A DNA stretch of 64,000 bases from CAYRHN01 sp964424115 (GCA_964424115.1 CAYRHN010000008.1:1-64000), one strand, 5' to 3'. Counted from the first letter of the stretch, positions 42,856 to 52,749 are shown. The notes: generated from the sequence alone by a model not told the origin. Made by a program: numbers and translations.

Positions 42856-44215
42856 CTTCTATTCCTAACGATTCTCCATTCGTATGGATCACATCGCTAT
42901 ACCAATATGCCGAGTCTTTCAAAGTGCGTTTTTGGGAGGCAAAGTCAACATAAATCAGGCCAAAACGCTGGCGGAAGCCCTCGGCCCACTCAAAATTATC
43001 GATCAGCGTCCAATAGAAATAACCGCGCAGATCCACCCCATCCGCCAGTGCGCGGCGTGCCGCCAGCAGGTAGCGAGTGGTGTAGTCGATCCGCTGCGGG
43101 TCATGCACGCGACCATCCAATGCCACCCAATCGGTGTTGGCCATGCCGTTTTCAGTGATGTAGATCGGTTTTTGGTAGCGTTCAAATAAGAAGCGCATTG
43201 ACCAGTAGAAAGTCTCAGGGGTGACATTCCAATAGTAATACGTCAACGGAGCGCCGTCCGGGAATGGCACCTCTTCCGGCTGCCCGTTCTCTCCAGCGCG
43301 TATAAAGCGCCCCCAATAATGGTTGAAACCCAGAAAATCTACCGGTTGGGCAATCGTTTCCATATCGCCGGGACCGATCTCCGGCATATCCGCGCCGAAC
43401 ACGCCAAAGGCCTCCTCAGGATAACGCTTTTGGAAGAGTGGCTCGAAGAACATACTGGTATTCCACAGTGTGCGCTGGGTGACGGCAAAAGATGCCTGCC
43501 GCGCAGCAGCGATATCCTGCGGGGTTTCGGTTGCCGGAGCGTAGAGCGTTGGGACGGGGGCGGTGCCCACCTGGCAGTCTGCTCCCCCAGCAGCCCGCAA
43601 AGCCTGGATGGCCTTGCCCTGTGCCAACAGTAGATGGTGCCAACCACGCAAGGCCTGCTTCCAATCCACTTTCAGGCCGGGAGCGTGCTGTCCATCAACG
43701 TAACCGAGCTGAATGGTACATTGCGGCTCGTTAAGCGGGACCCAATACTGGATGCGGTCCGAGAAATACTTCGCACAAAGATAAGCATATTCGCTGAACC
43801 AATCCGGGCTTTCGGGATTCAACCACCCGCCGCGGCAGTATAGTTCATACGGCAAATCCCAATGGTAGAGCGTTACATAAGGGGTAATTCCTGCTGCCAG
43901 CAGTTCATCCAGCAGCCGGTTGTAAAAATCCACGCCCTTCTGGTTGACCGCGCCGCGCCCGTTCGGCAGCAGGCGCGACCAGGCCAACGAGAAACGGTAA
44001 CCGCGCAGACCGATCTCTTTCATCAACGCCACATCTTCCTTGTAGCGGTGGTAATGGTCGCAAGCTACCCGTCCGGTCTGGTCATTAAAGATCGCACCCG
44101 GGGTGGCACTATACACATCCCAGATCGAGAGCCCCTTGCCGTCCTCATTCCAGGCGCCTTCCACCTGGTAGGCCGCCGTGGCAGCCCCCCACACAAAATC
44201 CTTTGGAAATTCCAT
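42830..44215 (-). CDS. Family 1 glycoside hydrolase (beta-glucosidase type)
   Basis: 461 residues from ATG 44215, which has AAGGAG 8 nt upstream; the longer frame is rejected. TIM-barrel enzyme starting FPKDFVWGAATAAYQVEGAW (the GH1 N-terminal signature). The acid/base Glu is in WVPLNEPQC and the nucleophile Glu in IYITENGMAN. No signal peptide, so it acts on imported disaccharides or glycosides. It belongs to a minus-strand carbohydrate unit with GH38 upstream and the RhaD-like aldolase downstream. Confidence 0.95.
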   Translation of the reverse strand: MEFPKDFVWGAATAAYQVEGAWNEDGKGLSIWDVYSATPGAIFNDQTGRVACDHYHRYKEDVALMKEIGLRGYRFSLAWSRLLPNGRGAVNQKGVDFYNRLLDELLAAGITPYVTLYHWDLPYELYCRGGWLNPESPDWFSEYAYLCAKYFSDRIQYWVPLNEPQCTIQLGYVDGQHAPGLKVDWKQALRGWHHLLLAQGKAIQALRAAGGADCQVGTAPVPTLYAPATETPQDIAAARQASFAVTQRTLWNTSMFFEPLFQKRYPEEAFGVFGADMPEIGPGDMETIAQPVDFLGFNHYWGRFIRAGENGQPEEVPFPDGAPLTYYYWNVTPETFYWSMRFLFERYQKPIYITENGMANTDWVALDGRVHDPQRIDYTTRYLLAARRALADGVDLRGYFYWTLIDNFEWAEGFRQRFGLIYVDFASQKRTLKDSAYWYSDVIHTNGESLGIEDDERTYGA

Positions 44216-44261
44216 AGAACACTCCTTAGACGCAGGTCTCACCGGCCGGGGCCGATCATCC

Positions 44262-47200
44262 CTACCGGTTCATTTCTAATAAAATGGTCTTGATCTCAAA
44301 AGGCCGAAAATCCAGCTCCAACCGCCCGTTCGTGGCGGATAGCTCATTCTGGCGCTCCTCAAGCATGTTCGTCTGCCAGGCGCGGGTGACCGGCAGGCCG
44401 GAAATAGACAGGACGCAGTGCGTTGCAGTACGCATTCCCTCGAACAGACGAAGCACCAGGCTGTCCGAACCATCCTCTGCGGCCTTGACCACATCCAGGA
44501 AAACATTGTCTGCGTCAAGCTGGAAAAACGACCGTTTGCCACCAACTGCAATTCCCGCAGCGGTCTGCAACGCAACGTTCAGATCATAAGCCTGCCGGAC
44601 AATCCCGCTTTCCGCCAGGCTGCCATTCCAAACGTACAGCGCATAAGTGAAATATTGATCGCCGCGGTCGGCCGACGGATCAGGGGCCACCGGCGCGCGC
44701 AGCAGCGAAAGCTGCAGGGTGTTGCCAAGTGTATTTCCACCGTATTTGCAGTCATTGAGCAAAGCAGCCCCGCGCCCTTCTTCAGCCAGGGCCATCCAGC
44801 GTTGCAATGGCACTTCAAAGCGGTCGGCATCGTAGGGGCGAGAGAGGTGGTTGGGGCGGCGTACATGGGCATGTTGAATCTCATACAGGGCTTCATCAGC
44901 ATGAACAGTGACCGGAAAAGCCACCTTCAAGAGACGGTGCTGCTCCTGCCAATCCACATGGGTGATGAAATCGATCCGGCGGCTACCCCGGCGCAAGCGA
45001 ATCTCCTGCATGAAGTTGGAATGCTCCAATGGGCGGGTCCAGCGCAGAGAAGCCAACCAGGGCCCGCTTTGCTGTATCGCCATCTCTCCCAGCGCGGGTA
45101 ATTCGATCTCTGCCTCAACATAATTGCTGTCCAAATCCCAGGCATCCCATTGGCGCGGAACATCCTTGAAAAGGCGCAGGTGGTTACCGGGAGCGGCCAT
45201 CCATTCAGATGGATGGATGCCGGAGCGTTCGCGCAGGCTGAGCAATTCTCCGGCAGCGCTAAACCGCGCGCTGATCAGCTCGTTCTCAAGCAGGAAACTG
45301 CCGTCCTCCAACCACGCGGCGGATGCGGCCGTTTCGGGCTGTGCCGGGAGACTTTCCAAATCCACCGCCACAAAACCACAGGGCGGCAGGGTCACCTCGG
45401 ACATTCCCTGTGCGCCGTGTGGTGTAGATACCAGTGCGGTACGCTCAAAAGAAAGGGAGTTAAACAGGGTCAGAGACTGTGAACTGGGCTTGCCGCCCCA
45501 AGACTGGCGCGCCCGCCTGGCTGTATCTTCTGCTGAGCGGATGGCTGCCTCATGCAAGGCTTCAGCCTCTTCATACACACGGTGGATGGACGAACCGGGA
45601 AGAATATCGTGAAACTGATTGAGTAGAACGATCTTCCAGGCAGCCTCGACCGCCTCCCGGGCTGGTGCGGGATCAAACCCCGTCCCTGCGCAGGCTGCCA
45701 GGGCGCACCACATCTCAGCCTCGCGCAGAGCCAGCTCGGCCTTGCGGTTGTTGCGCTTGGTTCGGGCCTGAGAGGTGTAGGTGCCGCGGTGGGCCTGGAA
45801 ATACAATTCACCTACATACACCGCACGCGGCGTACCGCGGGCTTCCATATCCTCGAAGAAGCTCAACGGCGAGGTTTGGGTCACCCGCGGGGCACCTTCC
45901 AGGTCAGCGGCGCGGCGCAGGAATTCCAGATGGTCGCGAGTAGGCCCACCGCCTCCGTCGCCCCAGCCAAAGGGCAGCATCAGAGTCGCAGCGTCGGAAC
46001 GCTGTGCGCGGCCGTTCCAGGCATCAATCAGGTGCGCCGGGGAGGTCTCGTAGCCGTAATTATGGTAAATGTGCGCCAGCACGCGTGTGCCGTCCACCCC
46101 CTGCCACTGGAATTGGTTATAGGGGAATTGTTCGCCGCCGTTATATGCCCACATGATCTTCTGTGTGGCGAAGTAGCGCATCCCGCAACCGAGCATGATC
46201 TGCGGTAGAGCTGCTGAATAGCCAAACACATCCGGCTCCCAAAACAGGCGGCAATCCACGCCGAATTCTTCGCGGAAGAAACGCCGTCCAAAGAGGAACT
46301 GGCGGATCAGGCTTTCTGCGGCAGGCACGTTGGTGTCTGGCTCCACCCATGCCCCGCCTTCCAGCACCAGCTGTCCGGAATTCACCTTCTCACGCAGGCG
46401 CGTAAAGAGAGATGGGTAATGCTGCTTGAGCATCACCAGCAGCTGCGCCTGGGACTGTAAGTAAACATACTCGGGATACTCGTCCATCAGTGCCAGTTGG
46501 TTGCTCAGCGTACGCCCGGTCTTGCGCTCGGTTTCCTGCAGCGGCCACAACCAGGCCACGTCCAGGTGGGCATGTCCAAAGGCAAATAAAAGCGGCGCCG
46601 TGGAACCGTTGCAGCATTCCAAGAGCGGCTTCAAGCGCTCCCGCCCGGCTCGAGAAACCGTACGCACCTGTCCCACCGGCAATTCCACATCCACCAGTAA
46701 AGTAACATCTTTTAAGGCGCGGTCGATCTGGTCCACCCGCAAGGCAGCCGGGTCCAACTTTTGTCTGAGTTCCCACAACGTGCTCATATCCAGCCAAAGC
46801 TGGTAGATCTCCTCGTTCCAGATGCCAAAAGTCGTTCTCCCAATGGTCTGGCGCGTCCCCTGCGGCAGGGGCATGAAACTGCGCCCATCCAGCAGCGGCC
46901 CGGCCCCAAACCATGCGGGCATATGCCCGGCATACATCTCCGCCAGGATGGCGAACTGCTGCCCGGCCCGGGCCTTGAGTGCCAGGGTGATCTCGGTATG
47001 CGCCCAATCGCGCGTACCGGCTGCCTGCCCATCTACCCAAACTAACCCTTCCCCGCCGGTCTCCAGGCGCAGCACGATCCGTTCCCCCTGGGCAGTCTGG
47101 GGAAGGGTAACCTGCCCGGCAAACCAGGCATATTCCCAGGCCTCGCCCCATTCCGTCTCCGGCGGGAAAAGCATCATTGCCCTTGCAGAGGCCTGTTCGG

Positions 47201-47324
47201 GGGTCAGGCCTTCGCGGGTGGTGAACCCGCGCAAATAAACCTCGCCCAGCGGGGTGTAGGTCAATTCGCGCAGTGCTTTGCGCCAGTGTTCAATACGAGC
47301 AGTCCATTCAGGGTTAAGGGTCAT
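44262..47324 (-). CDS. Family 38 alpha-mannosidase
   Basis: 1020 residues, full length for bacterial GH38. The catalytic domain begins with zinc-binding FAFGHAHLDVAWLWPLQET, and the nucleophile Asp is in FWEPDVFGYSAALPQIM. C-terminal beta domains follow. No signal peptide, so it probably degrades mannosides in the cytoplasm. TATAAT on the minus strand (47340-47335) is 10 nt from the ATG without a ribosome binding site, suggesting a very short or absent leader. It is divergent from the RlmD-like gene. Confidence 0.95.
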   Translation of the reverse strand: MTLNPEWTARIEHWRKALRELTYTPLGEVYLRGFTTREGLTPEQASARAMMLFPPETEWGEAWEYAWFAGQVTLPQTAQGERIVLRLETGGEGLVWVDGQAAGTRDWAHTEITLALKARAGQQFAILAEMYAGHMPAWFGAGPLLDGRSFMPLPQGTRQTIGRTTFGIWNEEIYQLWLDMSTLWELRQKLDPAALRVDQIDRALKDVTLLVDVELPVGQVRTVSRAGRERLKPLLECCNGSTAPLLFAFGHAHLDVAWLWPLQETERKTGRTLSNQLALMDEYPEYVYLQSQAQLLVMLKQHYPSLFTRLREKVNSGQLVLEGGAWVEPDTNVPAAESLIRQFLFGRRFFREEFGVDCRLFWEPDVFGYSAALPQIMLGCGMRYFATQKIMWAYNGGEQFPYNQFQWQGVDGTRVLAHIYHNYGYETSPAHLIDAWNGRAQRSDAATLMLPFGWGDGGGGPTRDHLEFLRRAADLEGAPRVTQTSPLSFFEDMEARGTPRAVYVGELYFQAHRGTYTSQARTKRNNRKAELALREAEMWCALAACAGTGFDPAPAREAVEAAWKIVLLNQFHDILPGSSIHRVYEEAEALHEAAIRSAEDTARRARQSWGGKPSSQSLTLFNSLSFERTALVSTPHGAQGMSEVTLPPCGFVAVDLESLPAQPETAASAAWLEDGSFLLENELISARFSAAGELLSLRERSGIHPSEWMAAPGNHLRLFKDVPRQWDAWDLDSNYVEAEIELPALGEMAIQQSGPWLASLRWTRPLEHSNFMQEIRLRRGSRRIDFITHVDWQEQHRLLKVAFPVTVHADEALYEIQHAHVRRPNHLSRPYDADRFEVPLQRWMALAEEGRGAALLNDCKYGGNTLGNTLQLSLLRAPVAPDPSADRGDQYFTYALYVWNGSLAESGIVRQAYDLNVALQTAAGIAVGGKRSFFQLDADNVFLDVVKAAEDGSDSLVLRLFEGMRTATHCVLSISGLPVTRAWQTNMLEERQNELSATNGRLELDFRPFEIKTILLEMNR

Positions 47325-47485
47325 CGTGAATCTAATTATAATTCACGTCTGATGCGAATCATCAAAAATCTCGCCGCTGAGAAAGAAGCACTAAGAAAAC
47401 TTAACATGATCCATGAAGTTTTGCTTGCCTGTGGCGGGTTGATTCGGTCCATTCGTGCCGATTTCTTCAGCGGTATAATTACCTT
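47325..47485. promoter_or_regulatory. Divergent promoters with leaderless-type spacing
   Basis: 161 bp between GH38 and the RlmD-like gene. ATTATA at 47335-47340 reads TATAAT on the minus strand, 10 nt before the GH38 ATG. TATAAT at 47474-47479 is 6 nt before the plus-strand ATG. Neither gene has a Shine-Dalgarno sequence. Confidence 0.6.
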
Positions 47486-48715
47486 ATGCCCGACGCCACT
47501 TGTGAGATCGAACTGACTGCCCCAGCCTACGGCGGAGAAAGCCTTGGCCGCCTGCCGGACGGTAAGACCGTCTTTGTTCCGTACGCTCTTCCTGGGGAAC
47601 GGGTGCGCGCGCGGATCATCGAGGAAAAGCGCGGCCACGCTCGCGCTCAATTGGTGGAGGTGTTGCGCCCCGCTCCAGAACGCATCGCCGCGCGCTGCCC
47701 ACACTTCACCGCCTGCGGCGGCTGCCATTACCAGCACCTCAACTATTCGGACCAGTTACAGCTGAAGACGCGCATCTTATGCGATCAGCTGATCCGTATC
47801 GCCGGGATTGAGAATCCCCCTCTGCAACCGATCGTTCCCAGCCCGCAACCGTGGAATTACCGCAATACCATCCAATTCCACCTTACGCAGCAAGGCAAAC
47901 TGGGCTTTCAGGCCGCTGCATCGCACACAGTGGTGCCGGTGCGCGAATGCCATCTTCCCGAAGCGGTACTGAACGATGCCTGGCCGCGGCTGGAAATAGA
48001 ACCGTTGCCTGGACTGGAACGGGTAGAACTGCGCCTGGGCGCAGAGGATGATCTTTTGATCTGCCTGTCTTCCAGCCAACCCGTGCTGCCCGAACTGGCT
48101 ACCAACCTGCCGCTCTCGGTTGTCTTCCTCGGCCCGCAAGGAAAGGTGGTAATGGCCGGGGAAGAATGGACATTTATTGAAGTGGAGGGTAGGCTTTTCC
48201 GCGTCTCGGCGAGAGCCTTCTTCCAGGTCAACACGCTCCAGGCTGGGGCGATGGTTCGCCACCTGCGCGAGAACCTGCGCTTGACCCCCAAAACGCGCTT
48301 GTTGGATGTGTACTGCGGGGTGGGTTTGTTCTCCGCTTTGCTCGCCGCCCGGGTGAGCGAAGTGGTTGGGGTGGAACTTTCTGAAGCCGCTTGCGACGAT
48401 TACATCTATAATCTGGATGAATTCGAAAATATATCCCTGTACCAGGGTGCCGCTGAAGCAGTGCTGCCCGGGTTGGCCCTGCACCCGGATGTAGCGGTGG
48501 TGGACCCACCTCGAGCCGGTTTGGAGCGCCCGGCGTTGGAGGCTCTCCTGCGTGCTTCTCCCCCCGTCCTGGCTTATGTCTCTTGCGATCCCACCACCCT
48601 CTCTCGCGATCTGCGCCGGCTGATGGACGGCGGCTACAAATTACAGCAAATCACGCCCTTCGATCTTTTCCCGCAAACATTCCACATCGAAAGTATCAGC
48701 TTGCTGACAAAATAA
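47486..48715 (+). CDS. rlmD: 23S rRNA (uracil-5)-methyltransferase, RlmD/TrmA family
   Basis: 409 residues. An N-terminal TRAM domain (LTAPAYGGESLGR) is followed by the iron-sulphur cysteines in CPHFTACGGCHYQHL. The SAM region is LLDVYCGVGLFSALLAARV. The active-site signature is VDPPRAGLERPAL and AYVSCDPTTLSRDL with the catalytic Cys. It makes 5-methyluridine in rRNA; RlmD and RlmCD-type proteins cannot be told apart by eye, so the symbol is provisional. Confidence 0.9.
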   Translation: MPDATCEIELTAPAYGGESLGRLPDGKTVFVPYALPGERVRARIIEEKRGHARAQLVEVLRPAPERIAARCPHFTACGGCHYQHLNYSDQLQLKTRILCDQLIRIAGIENPPLQPIVPSPQPWNYRNTIQFHLTQQGKLGFQAAASHTVVPVRECHLPEAVLNDAWPRLEIEPLPGLERVELRLGAEDDLLICLSSSQPVLPELATNLPLSVVFLGPQGKVVMAGEEWTFIEVEGRLFRVSARAFFQVNTLQAGAMVRHLRENLRLTPKTRLLDVYCGVGLFSALLAARVSEVVGVELSEAACDDYIYNLDEFENISLYQGAAEAVLPGLALHPDVAVVDPPRAGLERPALEALLRASPPVLAYVSCDPTTLSRDLRRLMDGGYKLQQITPFDLFPQTFHIESISLLTK

Positions 48716-48865
48716 CCAGCGGGAACCTTCTTCTTCCTTCTATCGTCTAATTATTTAGGAACCATTCGGTTCTGGCACAATTCTTGCCCATTGCTTTAAG
48801 GATGGGATTTGTGTTACGCTATATGTATTCCATCGATACCCCTAATTCAGGAGGCCTGAGAAGAA

Positions 48866-49816
48866 ATGAAAACAAAATTCACATGGATTTTTTGCGCGTT
48901 GATGATGCTGGCCCTGGCGGCCTGCAACATTCCGCGGGACAATAACAACCAGCAGATCACCCCCAACTATACGTTGACGGCGCTCTACCAGGATGTGCTG
49001 AAGACGCCCACCACCGGCGTGATCGTGCTCCCTACCAACACACAACAGGTGGTTCAACCGACGGCCACGCCTATCCCGCCCACTGCCACACCCATTCCAC
49101 CTACTGCCACCTTTACGCCCATCCCGCCTACCAATACGCCGGTTCCCCCTACCCCCACCCCGGTGACAGCCCGCGCCGGCACCACGGTTAAGGCCAAACG
49201 CCTTTCTTCTGCGCCAGTGATCGACGGCTCGTGGAGCGAATGGAGCACCACCCAATATCCAGTGGATGCTGTGGTTTACGGCAAGTCCAACTGGACCGAT
49301 GGCAATGATCTGGGTCCCTCCTTCCGCATCGGATGGGACAACAACAACCTCTACATCGCCGCCAAGATCTTTGACGATAATTACATCCAGGACAACAACG
49401 GAGACCAGATCTTCAAAGGCGACAGCCTGGAGATCTTGCTGGACACCGACCTGCTGGGCGACTTTTACACCACAAGCCTGAATAACGATGATTTCCAGCT
49501 GGGCATCTCAGCCGGCAAAGGCACACCGGGTGGAACCGGAGAGGCTTATCTCTGGTATCCCGGTAAGTACAAGGGCGGCTACACCAACGTGACGATCAAA
49601 TCCGTCAAGATGGATGGCGGGTACCGCGTGGAAGCTGCCATTCCCTGGAGCGTGTTGCACGTGACGCCCTCTACCAACCTGCGCATGGGCTTTGCCTTCT
49701 CCGTCTCGGATGATGATAAAGAAGGCGTGAAAGAACAACAAACCATGATCAGCAACGTTGCCACCCGCGCCCTCACCGATCCCACCACCTGGGGAAACCT
49801 GGAACTGGTGCCTTAG
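48866..49816 (+). CDS. Lipoprotein with CBM9-like sugar-binding domain
   Basis: 316 residues. Lipobox LAAC, then a long repetitive stalk of PPTATPI/PPTNTPV units (about residues 60-110), then a CBM9-like beta-sandwich from ~residue 115 (VIDGSWSEW, FRIGWDNNNLYIAAKIFDD, GDSLEILLDTDLLGDF, YRVEAAIPWSVL). It probably displays a carbohydrate-binding domain away from the membrane. AGGAGG precedes the ATG by 11 nt. A clear terminator follows the gene. Confidence 0.85.
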   Translation: MKTKFTWIFCALMMLALAACNIPRDNNNQQITPNYTLTALYQDVLKTPTTGVIVLPTNTQQVVQPTATPIPPTATPIPPTATFTPIPPTNTPVPPTPTPVTARAGTTVKAKRLSSAPVIDGSWSEWSTTQYPVDAVVYGKSNWTDGNDLGPSFRIGWDNNNLYIAAKIFDDNYIQDNNGDQIFKGDSLEILLDTDLLGDFYTTSLNNDDFQLGISAGKGTPGGTGEAYLWYPGKYKGGYTNVTIKSVKMDGGYRVEAAIPWSVLHVTPSTNLRMGFAFSVSDDDKEGVKEQQTMISNVATRALTDPTTWGNLELVP

Positions 49817-49829
49817 AACAGGAATAACA

Positions 49830-49867
49830 AGGTAGTCCTGGTGATAAAAGCCAGGACTACCTCTTTT
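49830..49867 (+). terminator. Intrinsic terminator after CBM9 lipoprotein
   Basis: Perfect 12-bp stem AGGTAGTCCTGG / CCAGGACTACCT with a 9-nt loop, followed by CTTTT. Confidence 0.88.
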
Positions 49868-49907
49868 GACCAATTTCATTGCCGCGGCAGACCCGCGGCA
49901 TTCTTGA

Positions 49908-50795
49908 TTAATGTTTCAGTCCTTCTCCTGCCAACACCTCGATCAAGTTGAGCACAGCTGAATTATCCAGGTCGCCCAAACCGTTCTGCACCATGGCATT
50001 GTACAGCTGCGCGTCCAGGGCTGCCGAGGGCAAAGGAATGCCGTATTCACGGGCTGTCTCCAGAACGATATTAAGATCTTTGGCTTGCATGCGCGCCTTG
50101 AACCCGGGTTGGCGGTTGCCGCTGAACAGACGCGGGGGCTTGACATCCAGTGTCCAGCACTGCGCCGCCCCGCCGCGGATAGCCTCCACTACTTTCTGAG
50201 GGTCAGCCCCGGCTTTTTGGGCAAAAATGAGCAACTCTCCCATCGCCACCATTTGCGCCGCAACCATGATCTGGTTTGCAGCTTTGGCAATCTGCCCTGC
50301 GCCGCTTTCGCCCACGTGGGTAATGGTCTTGCCCATCGCCTGGAAGATTGGGCGGACGCGTTCCAATGCCTCAGCTGGACCACCGACCATGATCGCCAGG
50401 GTGCCCTGGCGCGCGCCGATATCTCCGCCGCTGACTGGTGCATCCAGACATAACACGCCTTTTTCGCCCAACACCTGGGCAATATGACGTGCCGAAACGG
50501 GTTTGATGGTCGAATTATCGACAAAGATCAATCCCTTGTGCGCGCCTTCGATCACCCCACCCGGACCGAGTGCCACCTGTTCCACATCCGGCGAATCGGG
50601 CAGGTTGGTGAAGATCACATCCACCTGGTGCGCCACTTCGGCTGGGCCAAAGGCAGCCACCGCCCCCTCAGCCACCAATTCATCCACCGCCGCGCGGCTG
50701 CGGTTGTGCACCACCAGCGGAAAGCCCGCTTTGAGGATATTCCGCGCGATCGATTTGCCCATCAACCCCAGACCAATATATCCAACACGTACCAT
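49908..50795 (-). CDS. NAD(P)-dependent beta-hydroxyacid dehydrogenase (GarR/MmsB family)
   Basis: 295 residues. Rossmann start GYIGLGLMGKSIARNIL, substrate-binding DAPVSGGDIGARQGTLAIMVGG and the catalytic Lys in GQIAKAANQIMVA are diagnostic of tartronate-semialdehyde reductase and 3-hydroxyisobutyrate dehydrogenase relatives. The exact hydroxyacid cannot be assigned. GGAGG lies before the ATG. Monocistronic, between two divergently oriented neighbours. Confidence 0.92.
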   Translation of the reverse strand: MVRVGYIGLGLMGKSIARNILKAGFPLVVHNRSRAAVDELVAEGAVAAFGPAEVAHQVDVIFTNLPDSPDVEQVALGPGGVIEGAHKGLIFVDNSTIKPVSARHIAQVLGEKGVLCLDAPVSGGDIGARQGTLAIMVGGPAEALERVRPIFQAMGKTITHVGESGAGQIAKAANQIMVAAQMVAMGELLIFAQKAGADPQKVVEAIRGGAAQCWTLDVKPPRLFSGNRQPGFKARMQAKDLNIVLETAREYGIPLPSAALDAQLYNAMVQNGLGDLDNSAVLNLIEVLAGEGLKH

Positions 50796-50951
50796 TTTTT
50801 GCCTCCGAATTTGGAATTTGTACCAGTTTTCTGTTTGCCTTGCTCGGTAATTTCACTATAATAATACTACTCCCAATTTTACCGGTATGCCACTTCTCAA
50901 GCCAGGGGGATAACACGATTATTATCCATTCCATATCGCAAAGGAGCTCCA

Positions 50952-52700
50952 ATGAAACATTCCCATAATTTGTTTGCCACGATCCTGGCATTCATTCTGT
51001 TTGCCCAGGCACTCCTGGCAACGGGCTGCACCGCCCAGCCCACCGCCACTGCTGTTCCTTCAGCAACGGTCACCCCCCTTCCAACTCAGACCCCCACCCC
51101 GGAGCCCACCGCTACCCCGGCCTATGTGTACACGGTCAAGGATGTACGCAAAGCCACTGTGCGGATCGAGGCATCCGGCCTGCCAGAGCTGGAAACGAAT
51201 TTAAGCGAAGGTGTAGGATATGGATCAGGAGCGATCATCGATCCATCCGGCCTGGTTCTGACCAACAACCACGTTGTCGCTGGTGCCAAGGAATTGAAAG
51301 TTTGGGTCTGGCGCGATGACGGCACCACAGACACTTTCGCTGCCAAGGTGTTGGGAGTGTCCGAATGTGCCGACCTGGCCCTTGTCAAGATCGACGATGA
51401 GGGCCCCTTTCCATACCTTTCCTGGCGTGAGGCCCCGTTGGAGATCGGCGACAAGGTCTATGCGGCCGGCTTCCCCGGCAGTGAAGATTATACCCTGACG
51501 GACGGAATCATCTCCAAAGATGCTGGTCAAGGCGATACCGCCTGGGCATCGGTGCAGTCGGTGATCGAACACACCGCCAAGATCAACCCCGGCAGTTCCG
51601 GGGGACCATTGGTGGACGAGAATGGTTTCCTGGTGGGAATCAACTTCGGCGCGAATTCCGTGACCGACCAGAATCTGGCCATCAGTAAAGCTACTGTGGA
51701 CGAGATCTATCCGCTCTTGGAAAAACACGAAGCGGATGATATGGGCATCAGCGGGATTGCCCTTGCAGACATGGCTGAAGAAGGTTGGGAATACGGGGGC
51801 GTAATGGTCACATCCGTGCGTAACGGGACCAAGGCCTCGCGTGTCGGTTTGTTGGCCGGTGACATTATCTTCCTGCTGGGGAATAGTGTGCCTCAGGATG
51901 GAAAGATTTCCATGCAAGCTTTGGAAGAGCTGGCCCAGGAAGATGGATTGGCCCAAGACGGCACCATGAAAGAATACTGCTCGGCGCTGCGCGGGGATAT
52001 TGGCAAGGGTAACGAAGTAGATATCTTGGTCGTGCGCCCGGTTTTTAATGCCGATACTCAAAAAGTTGTCGGTACGCAAACCTGCAAGGGAACCATCAAT
52101 GGATCAGCCCTGGAATGCAGCGGCACTCCCTATACAAAGATTGCCTTTGGTACGCTCCTGGATCTCAAACACTGGCAGGGTTTCGTCATCCCCGGCAGCA
52201 ATCGGAACTCGGTTAAAAACGAGATTAATAATGGGACTATGGAGATCACAATCACCGGGAAGAACACCTATGCCTATATGATCTATGATGAGATCGACAC
52301 GGAAGATGTACAGATCGATGTAACTGCCGAAAATAAGGGAGCATTCGATAACGCCATCAGCATCATTTGCCGTTATAGCGAGGATGAAAAAGGCAACCCA
52401 ACCTGGTACGAATTCAATATCAGCAGCGCCCGTCTGGTAACTGTGTACCGCTTCAATAAAGGTTATCTGCTCTTGGACAGCGGAATGAGCACCGAATTAA
52501 ACTACGGCCTGGCAACAAATTCCTACCGGGCAATCTGTCAGGATGATCGGCTGATCCTTTATATTAATGGCGTAGAGCGGGTCAATACCACCGACGGATG
52601 GTTGAAAAGCGGAAAAGTGGGTCTTTCAGCTTCCGCATTCTACGACCTGAACGTGGTGGTAGACTTTGACGATTTCATTGTTAGCCCGCCGGAAGAATAA
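50952..52700 (+). CDS. HtrA/S1C-like serine protease lipoprotein with PDZ and C-terminal LamG-like domain
   Basis: 582 residues. Lipobox LATGC, Pro/Thr stalk, then a trypsin-like domain with the triad in LTNNHVVAGA (His), CADLALVKID (Asp) and NPGSSGGPLVDE (Ser). A PDZ domain follows (GGVMVTSVRNGTKASRVGLLAGDIIFLLGN). The last ~200 residues form a beta-sandwich resembling LamG/DUF1080 (YRAICQDDRLILYINGVERV, VVVDFDDFIVSP), which is not usual for DegP/DegQ. It probably degrades misfolded exported proteins or binds a surface ligand. AAGGAG precedes the ATG. Confidence 0.88.
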   Translation: MKHSHNLFATILAFILFAQALLATGCTAQPTATAVPSATVTPLPTQTPTPEPTATPAYVYTVKDVRKATVRIEASGLPELETNLSEGVGYGSGAIIDPSGLVLTNNHVVAGAKELKVWVWRDDGTTDTFAAKVLGVSECADLALVKIDDEGPFPYLSWREAPLEIGDKVYAAGFPGSEDYTLTDGIISKDAGQGDTAWASVQSVIEHTAKINPGSSGGPLVDENGFLVGINFGANSVTDQNLAISKATVDEIYPLLEKHEADDMGISGIALADMAEEGWEYGGVMVTSVRNGTKASRVGLLAGDIIFLLGNSVPQDGKISMQALEELAQEDGLAQDGTMKEYCSALRGDIGKGNEVDILVVRPVFNADTQKVVGTQTCKGTINGSALECSGTPYTKIAFGTLLDLKHWQGFVIPGSNRNSVKNEINNGTMEITITGKNTYAYMIYDEIDTEDVQIDVTAENKGAFDNAISIICRYSEDEKGNPTWYEFNISSARLVTVYRFNKGYLLLDSGMSTELNYGLATNSYRAICQDDRLILYINGVERVNTTDGWLKSGKVGLSASAFYDLNVVVDFDDFIVSPPEE

Positions 52701-52708
52701 AATCGGTT

Positions 52709-52747
52709 AAAGAACAAGAGACGGGAGTAGCTCGTCTCTTGTTCTTT
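52709..52747. terminator. Bidirectional terminator between protease and valS
   Basis: 15-bp perfect stem (AAAGAACAAGAGACG with its inverse complement), 9-nt loop, with A/T-rich tails on both sides. It serves the convergent HtrA-like and valS genes. Confidence 0.88.
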
Positions 52748-52749
52748 TA

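Noticed and set aside
49050..49165. Short repeat array in the CBM9 gene
   Set aside because: In-frame coding repeats for a PPTATPI linker, not a separate element.
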